A stretch of 64,000 nucleotides of DNA from an uncultured Acetobacteraceae bacterium (GTDB lineage: Bacteria; Pseudomonadota; Alphaproteobacteria; Acetobacterales; Acetobacteraceae). The translations under genes were made by a program, and so were the position numbers. This document shows, one piece after another, positions 26,301 through 33,434 of the stretch. Below the pieces are notes generated by a model. The model was not told the origin of the DNA. It made no database searches and saw nothing but the letters and a program-made list of their open reading frames with translations. The stretch is taken from assembly GCA_903907955.1 (NCBI GenBank), contig CAIVPZ010000031.1, forward strand, positions 1 through 64,000, in the 5' to 3' direction. The first letter of the stretch is position 1; each line of letters starts with the position of its first letter.

Positions 26301-27998
26301 TCAGAATGTCTTGTGGGCGCCGATGATGACCAGGTTGGACGGCTGGTTGGTGGGCACTAGGCCGCCGGTTCCGTTCACTGGCTGGTAGCCTTGGGAGGAC
26401 CAGCTGTATTGCGCGTAGGTGTTCAGGGTATCCGAGATCGAATAGGAAAGACGCAGGCTTAATATCTGCGTATCAGAATTCTGGTTGCTTCTGGTCGCAC
26501 CGTTTTTGAAGGAGCCTGTCTGGCCGAACAGGAAGGACTGCAGGTCTTTCCGGAAATCATGTTCCCAGCTCAGCATGCCGTAGTAGCCGGTGTTGTTCAG
26601 CGGGCCGGTCGTGGCGGTGTTGGCGGCGCCGAGCTGGCGGTTTTCCTGGTAGCCAAGGTTGAGCGAGAAGGAGTCGCGATCCTCCAGCAGGACCGCCGTG
26701 ACCGAGGCGTTGGTCACCTGCGCCAGGTAGTTCTGCGTGCCGTAGAAGTTGTTGAGGATCTGCTGCGGCGTGCCATTGCCGCCGACCGGGTTGCCCGCGC
26801 CGTTCAGGGTGGAAGAGTTTATTGCGTTGCGCCGTTGTTCCAGGGAGGTGGTGATCCCCTGGGAATAGCGGGCGTAGACGTGGGTGCGGGCGGTGAGCGC
26901 ATAGCTGGCGTCGAGCTGGGCGCTCTGCGTCCCATACTGGCGGCCGTAGGTTGCGGTGATGGTGCTGTCCGGGTTGGGTTCCCAGCGCAGGCCGCCGCTC
27001 CATTCGATGCCGGACTGGTTGTAGGCCGCCGTGTTGCCATAATAGATGTTGAAGGCCTGGTTGTAGTACGGCGTGCCGCCGCCGTAGTGGATGCTGTCGT
27101 AGCCGAGCATGGTCAGGACGGTGATATCCCGGTTGACGGCGTAGTTCAGGGTTACTCGTCCGTCGTAGCGGGTGCTGTTGTTGACACCCCCGCCGGTGCT
27201 CTGGCTCCCGGTGATCGACAGCCCGGCGCTGATACGTTCGAAATCCGGTCCCGAGTTGACCGTGAGGTATTCCTGCTGCGACAGCAGGTTCTGACTGTTC
27301 CCGGGCGTGGTGGCCGGGGTCTGCCCGCCATAGTTGCCCGCCAGGTTGTTCTGCAGGGTGCTCGACAGCGTCGCGCCCAGCTCGGCGACGGCGACATCGC
27401 CGAAGCGTTCCCGCATATAGGGGTGGGCGGAGACGCCGAAGGTCTGGGTTTCGCTCTGGCGTGTCGTGGCGACCGTGTTGTTCGGCCCGTAGCCGCCGTA
27501 GGTGGGCTGCAGGCCCCCGAAGGCGCGCAGGTCGAGGAACAGCAGCTCCGGCACCAGGGTGATCTGGCTGCCGGCGTTGAGGTTGTGGCTGATCCGGTTC
27601 TGGTCGCCGTTTTCGGTATAGAACTGCAACGATGGGCTGTAGTTGATGGTCGTGCTGGTGCGCGCTGTCTGGCCGCTGATCATCACGGAGGGGAGAATAT
27701 ACGTGATGAAGGAGCTTCTGCCCGAGGAGTTGCCCACCCCCTGCAGATGGTCGGTCCAGCGTTCTTCGATCCCGAATGCCGGCACGATTGTCCAGCCCGG
27801 GGTGGGGAGTCCGGCGGCGGCGGGGGCGAGCAGCCCCTCGAGTTGCTGGCGCAGGCCGCCGACATCCACCGTGGTGCCGGTGTCGGGCAGCAACTGGGCG
27901 TGGGCCGGGGGGGCGAGATGCGGCGCCAGCACCAGCGCCGCGGTGATCGCCAGGGCAGCACCGGACCGCCCGGCGCCAGGCAGGACCGGACGCGGCAC
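26301..27998 (-). CDS. XrtA-associated outer-membrane beta-barrel
   Basis: A predicted 565-residue outer-membrane protein of the PEP-CTERM-associated type (TIGR03016-like). A signal peptide (ALAITAALVLAPHLAPPAHA) precedes a mature protein of alternating strands (WTIVPAFGIEERWTD, TSTTINYSPSLQFYTENGDQ, VTLNYAVNRDITVLTMLGYD) ending in NLVIIGAHKTF with the terminal aromatic. It probably forms or lines the outer-membrane exit path of the polysaccharide, where an OPX-type exporter is not sufficient alone. There is no ATG near the signal peptide: GTG 27998 is my choice, CTG 28010 is possible, and the ATG-initiated long frame to 28301 would run far into the kinase gene. Spacing to the kinase stop is 77 bases. 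Confidence 0.8.
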   Translation of the reverse strand: MPRPVLPGAGRSGAALAITAALVLAPHLAPPAHAQLLPDTGTTVDVGGLRQQLEGLLAPAAAGLPTPGWTIVPAFGIEERWTDHLQGVGNSSGRSSFITYILPSVMISGQTARTSTTINYSPSLQFYTENGDQNRISHNLNAGSQITLVPELLFLDLRAFGGLQPTYGGYGPNNTVATTRQSETQTFGVSAHPYMRERFGDVAVAELGATLSSTLQNNLAGNYGGQTPATTPGNSQNLLSQQEYLTVNSGPDFERISAGLSITGSQSTGGGVNNSTRYDGRVTLNYAVNRDITVLTMLGYDSIHYGGGTPYYNQAFNIYYGNTAAYNQSGIEWSGGLRWEPNPDSTITATYGRQYGTQSAQLDASYALTARTHVYARYSQGITTSLEQRRNAINSSTLNGAGNPVGGNGTPQQILNNFYGTQNYLAQVTNASVTAVLLEDRDSFSLNLGYQENRQLGAANTATTGPLNNTGYYGMLSWEHDFRKDLQSFLFGQTGSFKNGATRSNQNSDTQILSLRLSYSISDTLNTYAQYSWSSQGYQPVNGTGGLVPTNQPSNLVIIGAHKTF

Positions 27999-28075
27999 GA
28001 TATCATTGGCCAGAAATACCGAAACTTCCCGGATTTCGGAGCACTGGTATCGCGCGCGGGGTGCCGGGTGCTGTT

Positions 28076-29044
28076 TCAGGGCCTGGAACCGTAATATGTG
28101 GAGCCGTAATAGTAGTAGGCGCCAAAGGTGGAACTGGTGGTGAGCCGGACCTTGTTCAGCATCAGGGTGATGTTCGGGCAGGCACGTACCAGATCGAGCG
28201 AGGCTTCGATCTCGCTGCGCTGCGTGTGCTCGGCTTCCACGACCATGATGACCTGGTCGACGAGTGATGCCAGTGTGCTCGGATCGCTGGTGGACAGGCA
28301 TGGGGCGCAGTCGAGGATGATGAAATGGTGGGCGAAGCGGCGGCGCAGCCGTTCGATAGCCGAACTGACCGGCCTGGTCATCCCCGGCTCGGTGGCGGTG
28401 ACATCGCGTGAGCCGACCGGCAGATAGGACAGGGTGCTGATCGGGGTGCGGAGCAGCATGTCCTCGATCCGCAGCATCGGGTTGGTGACCATGTTGTAGA
28501 GTCCTGGTGCGTCGGACAGGCCCATCAACCCGCTGAGCGACCGCGGCTTGGCGTCGGCGTCCACCAGCAGCACCTCGCCCAGCCCGTTCTGGGCGATGCT
28601 GGCGGCCAGGTTCAGGGCGGTGAAGCTCTTGCCTTCGCCCGGCTTGGCGCTGGTGACCATCAGCAGGTTGCTGGGCTCCAAGCGGCTCTTGCCGGTCCGC
28701 AGGGTGCGCAGGATGCTGCCGATGGTGATGCGGAACTCCTCCAGGATGCGGGTTCGGCCGCGCTCGTTCGCCACCAGCCCGGCCCGCCCCAGCATCTCCA
28801 GGTCCAGGCGCAGCGGTTCGCGCGGCGGCGGCATGGTCTGGATTGTTGGTGCAGCGATGGGGGGGGGCGGCAAGGGTTGCGGCACGGCGTCGGCCGGGGC
28901 GGCCTCGGCCGCCGGGTCCGCTGGGCGCGCCGCCACGGCCAGGTCGTTGTCGGTCTCCGGCGAGAGTCCCGCACCGTTGCGCAGCAAGGCGGCTGCGCGT
29001 TCGATCAGATGGTTTGCCTGGTCTGGCCTCATGTCCAATCTCAT
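28076..29044 (-). CDS. BY-kinase (tyrosine autokinase) of the XrtA system
   Basis: A 322-residue cytoplasmic kinase of the CpsD/CapB type (TIGR03018-like). A Pro/Ala-rich linker (about 40-75) precedes the P-loop domain: Walker A SAKPGEGKS (132-140), Walker A' VLLVDAD (158-164) and Walker B FIILDCAP (241-248). The C-terminus is a tyrosine cluster, AYYYYGSTYYGSRP (Y310-313, Y317, Y318), the usual autophosphorylation tail. The chain-length protein encoded upstream, overlapping by ATGA, should supply the activating cytoplasmic region. Cycles of tail phosphorylation set polymer length. A likely phosphatase is the C-terminal domain of the protein at 41843-43570. ATG 29044 was chosen for the coupling overlap. 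Confidence 0.93.
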   Translation of the reverse strand: MRLDMRPDQANHLIERAAALLRNGAGLSPETDNDLAVAARPADPAAEAAPADAVPQPLPPPPIAAPTIQTMPPPREPLRLDLEMLGRAGLVANERGRTRILEEFRITIGSILRTLRTGKSRLEPSNLLMVTSAKPGEGKSFTALNLAASIAQNGLGEVLLVDADAKPRSLSGLMGLSDAPGLYNMVTNPMLRIEDMLLRTPISTLSYLPVGSRDVTATEPGMTRPVSSAIERLRRRFAHHFIILDCAPCLSTSDPSTLASLVDQVIMVVEAEHTQRSEIEASLDLVRACPNITLMLNKVRLTTSSTFGAYYYYGSTYYGSRP

Positions 29045-30660
29045 GCCATGCCCGGCGTTTGCAGCAGCCGGTAGAGCAGGCCGCTGTAGACGGCGCAAAG
29101 CAGCAGTACCGCCATGGCGAAGCCGGCCAACGAGAGCATCTGAAGCCGCATCGGCACGGCGGCGCCTATCATGGAGATGCCCCCCACCACGGGCAGCCCA
29201 AGTTCACGCAGATCCTCGATGGTGTGGAAGGACCGATCGAACTGCAGCAGCAGGACGACCAGGCCCAACCCGGCGGCGAGACCCGCCAGCAGCACCATGG
29301 TGAGCAGCCTGGCCCGATTTGGTGCCACCGGGATCTGTGGCACCTGCGGCGGGTCGATGATCTCCATCTTGATCTTCTCGGCGTCGCTGTCGGCGGCGGC
29401 GGCGATGCGCATGGATTCACGCCGGCTCAGCAGCTCCATGTAGTTCTTGTGCAGCACGTCGTAATCGCGGTTGAGGTTGAGGTACTCGTTCTGCAGCCCG
29501 GGCGCGCCGCGGGCGATTTCGTCCAGCCGGTCGCATTCCTTGTTGCCCTCGTCGATCTGCCGCTGCAGCGAGGCAATGGCGGTTTCCTGCTCGAACAGTT
29601 GCATGCGCATTTGCTCATATACCGGATTGGGCATGCTGTGCCCGCGCGGCCTGTTCAGCGCCATCAGTTCCTGGGCGGCCGCCTGTGTCTGTGCCGGTGA
29701 TGGCGGCGGCGGCCGCGGCGCGACAACGGGCAGGGCCTTCAGATCGGCGATCAGTTGGCGCGTGGCTTTCACATCGGGGTGGCTTTCGGTGAATTTCTGT
29801 CGCAGGTCGAACAGCCGCTGTTCGGCCTGGGCCACCAGTGGGTTCGCCGGGGCGGTGTTGCCGTCGGCACCCGGATTGCCGGCGCCGGGATTGTTGGGCA
29901 GGGTCCCCGGTGCGCTGTCGGAATCCAGCGTCAGCACCGTCGGCATGGTGGACATTTCGCGCCGCATCATGTCGCGCTTGGTCAGCACGTCCTTCAGCTG
30001 GCCCTCCAGCACCTTCACCTGGGCGCGCGCCCCTTGCAGCCGCGTCATGCCGCCATCCGCCGGCAGCAGATCGGCATACTTGACACGGAATTCAGCACGC
30101 CGCATCTCGGCATCGCGCAGTTGCCGCTCGTACAAAGCGATCTGCTGCTGCAGGAACACCCGCGCGTTCTCCATGTCGGTGCGGCTGCTGCCGACCTTGC
30201 TCTCCATGAAGATCGACAGAACGTTCTGCACCACGTCGTAGGCCAGCTTGGGCGTGGCGTTGCGGTAGGAAATGGTGAACAGGTTGCGGGTCTGCGGCGT
30301 GATGTGGACGGCGCCGGCCAGGTTGGCGACCATGCTCTCGAGGTCGGCCGGCCCGGTGATGCCCAGCTCCAGGTCGGTCTTGGAGATCAGCTTCTCCATG
30401 TTGGGCCGGCTCAGCAGGGTGCGCTGCAGCAGGTCGAGCTGGCTCACCGGCGTGTCGTCCAGTGCCAGACCGCGCAGCAGCGGCGTCAGCACGGCGTCGG
30501 AATCCACGTACAGCCGGGCGCTGGCCTCGTACTGGTTGGGGATGGTGGAGACGTACACCCAGCCGGCCACGCAGACCACCCAGCTGATGGCGATGGCGAT
30601 CCAGCGCTTTCGCCAGGCGCCCAGGCCGTAGCGGCGGAGCAGGATAAGCAACTGATCCAT
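29041..30660 (-). CDS. XrtA-associated chain-length determinant (Wzz-like)
   Basis: A 539-residue polysaccharide co-polymerase (TIGR03007-like). TM1 is at about 20-40 (WIAIAISWVVCVAGWVYVST), followed by the Wzz motif NQYEASARLYVDSDAVLTP. A long periplasmic part contains coiled-coil (about 160-240 and 345-420). TM2 lies at about 458-478 (LTMVLLAGLAAGLGLVVLL), and there is a last hydrophobic segment near the C-terminus (about 505-530). It sits in the inner membrane, controls chain length with the BY-kinase and docks to the outer-membrane exporter. A strong GAGGAG lies before ATG 30660; the gene is 12 bases after the exporter gene and overlaps the kinase by four bases. Confidence 0.93.
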   Translation of the reverse strand: MDQLLILLRRYGLGAWRKRWIAIAISWVVCVAGWVYVSTIPNQYEASARLYVDSDAVLTPLLRGLALDDTPVSQLDLLQRTLLSRPNMEKLISKTDLELGITGPADLESMVANLAGAVHITPQTRNLFTISYRNATPKLAYDVVQNVLSIFMESKVGSSRTDMENARVFLQQQIALYERQLRDAEMRRAEFRVKYADLLPADGGMTRLQGARAQVKVLEGQLKDVLTKRDMMRREMSTMPTVLTLDSDSAPGTLPNNPGAGNPGADGNTAPANPLVAQAEQRLFDLRQKFTESHPDVKATRQLIADLKALPVVAPRPPPPSPAQTQAAAQELMALNRPRGHSMPNPVYEQMRMQLFEQETAIASLQRQIDEGNKECDRLDEIARGAPGLQNEYLNLNRDYDVLHKNYMELLSRRESMRIAAAADSDAEKIKMEIIDPPQVPQIPVAPNRARLLTMVLLAGLAAGLGLVVLLLQFDRSFHTIEDLRELGLPVVGGISMIGAAVPMRLQMLSLAGFAMAVLLLCAVYSGLLYRLLQTPGMA

Positions 30661-30672
30661 GTTGGTGTCTCC

Positions 30673-31578
30673 TCAGAACCAGGTCTGGGGAATGATGAGC
30701 GTGTCGCCTGGCCGCATTTCGACGTTCTGGCTGATGTCGCCGTCCTTCAACAGGTCGCTCAGCCGCACACGGATTTTTTCCTGCTTGTCGCCCTCCCCCC
30801 GCACGATCATGGCGCGGTTGCCGGCGGCGAAGCGGGTCAGCCCCTTGGTCTGGATCATGACGTCGAGCACGGTCATATGGTCGCGGTAGGGAATCGCCTG
30901 CGGGTCCGTGGCCTCGCCGATGATGCGGACCTGCCGGCTCAGCGGGCCGACGAAGCCGCTGACCATGATGGTGACGTTCGGATCCTTGACGTACTCCTTC
31001 AGCCGTTCGGTGATGTCCTTGGCCAACTGGGTCGGCGTTTTGCCGGCCGCCATCATTTCGGGGACCAGCGGGGTGGAGATCCGCCCGTCCGGGCGCACCG
31101 GCACGGCCATGCTGAGCTGCGGGGTATCGTAGACGAACACATTCAGCGAGTCTCCGGCGCCGATCACGTAGGTGTTGGCATCATCCGCCGGCATTGCGGC
31201 GGCAGAAGCGCTCCCTGCCGGTGGTGCCGGTGCCGGTGCCAGGGCTGCCGGTGCGGGGGCGGCCGGGGCGGTCTGCGTCGGCAGGCCTGTCGTGGCGGCA
31301 CCGGCTTCCCGCGCCGGCGCCGCGGCGGCGGTCGGGGGGCTTTCTGCCGGCGGGCCTGCCATGGCGATGGCCGCTGCCGCCGCGGGCGGTGCGGCGGCAG
31401 CGGCGGCATCCTCCGCCGGTGCCGCGGGGGCGGTCGGGGAACCTTCCGCCGGCAGGCTTGTCGTGGCGGCGGCTTCTGCCGCCTGGGGCGGTGCGGCGGC
31501 GGCGGGCTGGCGGTTGCCGGAGCAGCCGGCGAGCAGGACGAGCGCTGCAACACAGGCCAGGCGGTAGGTGATTGTCAT
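30673..31578 (-). CDS. Polysaccharide export lipoprotein with Ala/Pro-rich linker
   Basis: A 301-residue outer-membrane exporter of the OPX type (TIGR03027-like). Signal peptide and lipobox LVLLAGC with C19 are followed by a long low-complexity stretch of Ala, Pro and Thr (about 25-130) made of imperfect repeats. The polysaccharide export domain starts at NTYVIGAGDSLNVFVYDTPQ, and a SLBB domain lies in VSGFVGPLSRQVRIIGEATDP and VLDVMIQTKGLTRFAAGNRA. The exporter forms the periplasmic/outer-membrane channel with the beta-barrel at 26301-27998. The linker is about 100 residues longer than in typical members and could reach across the periplasm. ATG 31578 was preferred over the longer frame. It is the first gene of the six-gene export operon. 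Confidence 0.93.
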   Translation of the reverse strand: MTITYRLACVAALVLLAGCSGNRQPAAAAPPQAAEAAATTSLPAEGSPTAPAAPAEDAAAAAAPPAAAAAIAMAGPPAESPPTAAAAPAREAGAATTGLPTQTAPAAPAPAALAPAPAPPAGSASAAAMPADDANTYVIGAGDSLNVFVYDTPQLSMAVPVRPDGRISTPLVPEMMAAGKTPTQLAKDITERLKEYVKDPNVTIMVSGFVGPLSRQVRIIGEATDPQAIPYRDHMTVLDVMIQTKGLTRFAAGNRAMIVRGEGDKQEKIRVRLSDLLKDGDISQNVEMRPGDTLIIPQTWF

Positions 31579-31624
31579 GACTGTTCCGGTGTCAGCAAAA
31601 AGCAGGCGCATAGCGCATATGGGC

Positions 31625-31696
31625 TGGGCAGGGAAGGAATCGAACCCCCGACTTCTGCCACGTAATGACAGCGCTCTGCCACAGAGTTAAACGCCC
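31625..31696 (-). tRNA. Degenerate tRNA-like gene, anticodon UAC (Val)
   Basis: Read on the minus strand, 31696 to 31625 folds as a 72-nt tRNA. It has a D arm AACTC-TGTGGCA-GAGC, anticodon stem CTGTC/GGCAG around ATTACGT (anticodon TAC), five-base variable loop AAGTC, T arm GGGGG-TTCGATT-CCTTC, acceptor 3' strand CCTGCCC and discriminator A. Defects: acceptor pairs 6 and 7 are mismatched (GGGCGTT against CCTGCCC), D-stem pair 10-25 is A-C, position 14 is T instead of A, and no CCA is encoded. I read it as a decayed or highly diverged tRNA-Val. It lies in the divergent gap between the export operon and the priming-transferase gene, a site typical of element integration. Confidence 0.55.
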
Positions 31697-31976
31697 TTCT
31701 CAGGGTGATGCGGGCTGCCGGGCTGGATGTGTTCCGCGCGGGGCAACGCCAGGACGCTGCAGGATGCGGCAACGAAACTGCATGGGAACCCGCCCAGGCG
31801 AGGCGCCCGGTTACAATCAGATGGCTTCGGCACGAAGGTATCCTGTCAGGAGCATGCATATGCATAACGCAAATGCCTTAAGAGGCGTAAAATTATTTGG
31901 TATCGGCCCCAGACAAGGTTGCCGCAGCATAGGTGCATACCCGGGGCGATCGAAAATGTTGCTCTTTCGGGACAGC
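31697..31976. other. Divergent intergenic region with a 12-bp palindrome
   Basis: The region between the tRNA-like gene and the promoter of the priming-transferase gene has no gene. ATGCATATGCAT (31854-31865) is a perfect 12-bp palindrome and could be an operator for either divergent operon. Composition becomes clearly AT-richer from about 31850. I could not define a promoter for the minus-strand export operon. Confidence 0.4.
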
Positions 31977-32040
31977 TTGACCGTACCCTCAAACCCATAT
32001 TATGATGATCTTGCCTGGGGTTCAATCATAAACCAGGCAA
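31977..32040 (+). promoter_or_regulatory. Candidate promoter and inverted repeat before the priming-transferase gene
   Basis: TTGACC (31977-31982), an 18-base spacer and TATGAT (32001-32006) form a plausible housekeeping promoter; TATTAT at 31998 is an alternative -10 with shorter spacing. Just downstream, TTGCCTGG (32011-32018) and CCAGGCAA (32033-32040) are a perfect 8-bp inverted repeat with a 14-base spacer. Lying between promoter and start codon, it could be an operator or a leader hairpin that tunes expression of the polysaccharide priming enzyme. Confidence 0.45.
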
Positions 32041-32074
32041 GCCGAAAAACCGGTCACGGGGAAAGGTCGGCCGC

Positions 32075-33298
32075 GTGATCGATGCGTTTGCCGAAGGAAT
32101 GATGCGCAGGTTTCTTTTTGTTGCCGCTTTACCGGGACATGCCCGTCTCCTGTTGATTGCTCGCCGCCTGTTGGCCGTGACCGTACTCGGTGGTGCCATC
32201 GCCGTACCGGCGGTCTGGCTTGCCGTTGGCGTCGATTTCGATGCCATGGCGGGAACCGGCGTGCTGCTGTTGCTGGCTGGCTGGGGGCTGGCCATGCTTG
32301 CGATCTGGCTGGTGTTCAGCCGCGCCAGCCCGTTCGTCCGCCGCCTGCTGGTGGTCGGCGCCGGTCCGGACGACGCCGCCGCTGCGCGCCTGGTCGCGGC
32401 GCTGCGCATGCGCCACCGGGACAGCTTCCAGGTGATCTCGGTGTTGCCCGCCGGCGAGGCCGTCCGGCTCACCCCGCAGGTGCTCTGGGAACGCAATGTC
32501 TGGGGCATCATTGTCACGGATGCGGCGCGGAAATGCCTCGCGCCGGACCAGTTGACGGGCCGTCGACGGCGGCATGGGGCGGGATGCCGCCTCTTCGGTG
32601 AGAGCGAGTTCTGGGAAAGCCGGTTGCGCCGGGTCGATATCGACCGCCCCGCCGATGCTCTCCCCCCTGCTGCCAATGCCGGTGCGGCGCCCCGGTTGCC
32701 GGTGCAATCCGCCCTGGATGCGGCGTTCTGCCGGGCCGGCGACATCCTGCTCAGCCTGGCGCTGCTGCTGTTCACCCTGCCGCTGATGCTGCTCACCGCG
32801 CTGCTGATCAGGTTCGACAGCCCCGGCCCGGTGTTCTATCGCCAGCAGCGCGTCGGCCTGCGCGGTCGCCTGTTCACCCTGTTCAAGTTCCGCAGCATGT
32901 GCGTGAACGCCGAGGCGCGCGGCCCGGTATGGGCGGCTTCCCGCGACCCCCGCGTTACCCGGGTCGGCACTGTCATCCGGCTGACCCGCATCGACGAACT
33001 GCCGCAGCTCGTCAATGTTCTGCGCGGCGAGATGAGCCTGATCGGCCCGCGTCCGGAGCGTCCGCATTTCGTCAGACAGCTTGCCGATGCGATACCGCTG
33101 TACTCCGAGCGTGCTGCGGTAAGGCCGGGCCTGACCGGCTGGGCGCAGATCAACTACCCTTACGGCGCCTCGGTCGAGGACGCGCGCGTCAAGCTGTCCT
33201 ACGACCTTTACTATGTGAAGCATCGCAGCGTGAAGCTGGCCGTGCTGATCCTGTTCTCCACCGTCGGGGTCGTGCTGTTCCGCAAAGGCGCCCGGTAG
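32075..33298 (+). CDS. Polyprenyl glycosylphosphotransferase (priming enzyme, TIGR03013-like)
   Basis: A 407-residue initiating enzyme of the XrtA-associated type. The N-terminal half has two membrane helices (about 25-50 and 58-80) and a Rossmann-like domain (RRLLVVGAGPDDAAAARLV). The C-terminal bacterial sugar transferase domain starts with a membrane helix (AGDILLSLALLLFTLPLMLL), then SPGPVFYRQQRVGLRGRLF, LFKFRSM, RVGTVIRLTRIDELPQLVNV, EMSLIGPRPERP and RPGLTGWAQINYPYG. It attaches the first sugar phosphate to the lipid carrier. N-terminal membrane segments are fewer than in the four-helix relatives. GTG 32075, with GGGGAAAGG upstream, is chosen; ATG 32099 has no well-spaced ribosome-binding site. 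Confidence 0.93.
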   Translation: MIDAFAEGMMRRFLFVAALPGHARLLLIARRLLAVTVLGGAIAVPAVWLAVGVDFDAMAGTGVLLLLAGWGLAMLAIWLVFSRASPFVRRLLVVGAGPDDAAAARLVAALRMRHRDSFQVISVLPAGEAVRLTPQVLWERNVWGIIVTDAARKCLAPDQLTGRRRRHGAGCRLFGESEFWESRLRRVDIDRPADALPPAANAGAAPRLPVQSALDAAFCRAGDILLSLALLLFTLPLMLLTALLIRFDSPGPVFYRQQRVGLRGRLFTLFKFRSMCVNAEARGPVWAASRDPRVTRVGTVIRLTRIDELPQLVNVLRGEMSLIGPRPERPHFVRQLADAIPLYSERAAVRPGLTGWAQINYPYGASVEDARVKLSYDLYYVKHRSVKLAVLILFSTVGVVLFRKGAR

Positions 33299-33434
33299 CC
33301 GGAAAACCGGCCACCCGGCGGGGCGTTCGTGCGGACCGGGAGCCGATGCCGCGGCGTGCGATGAAATCATTCTCGGCAGGATGGTCAGGAAGCTGTATGC
33401 CTGCGGCGCAGGTTTCCCCCGATATTGGTGCAAT

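Noticed and set aside
31575-31865. 96-residue minus-strand frame over the tRNA-like gene
   Set aside because: It reads through the tRNA-like sequence and has no signal of its own; the tRNA fold explains the region better.
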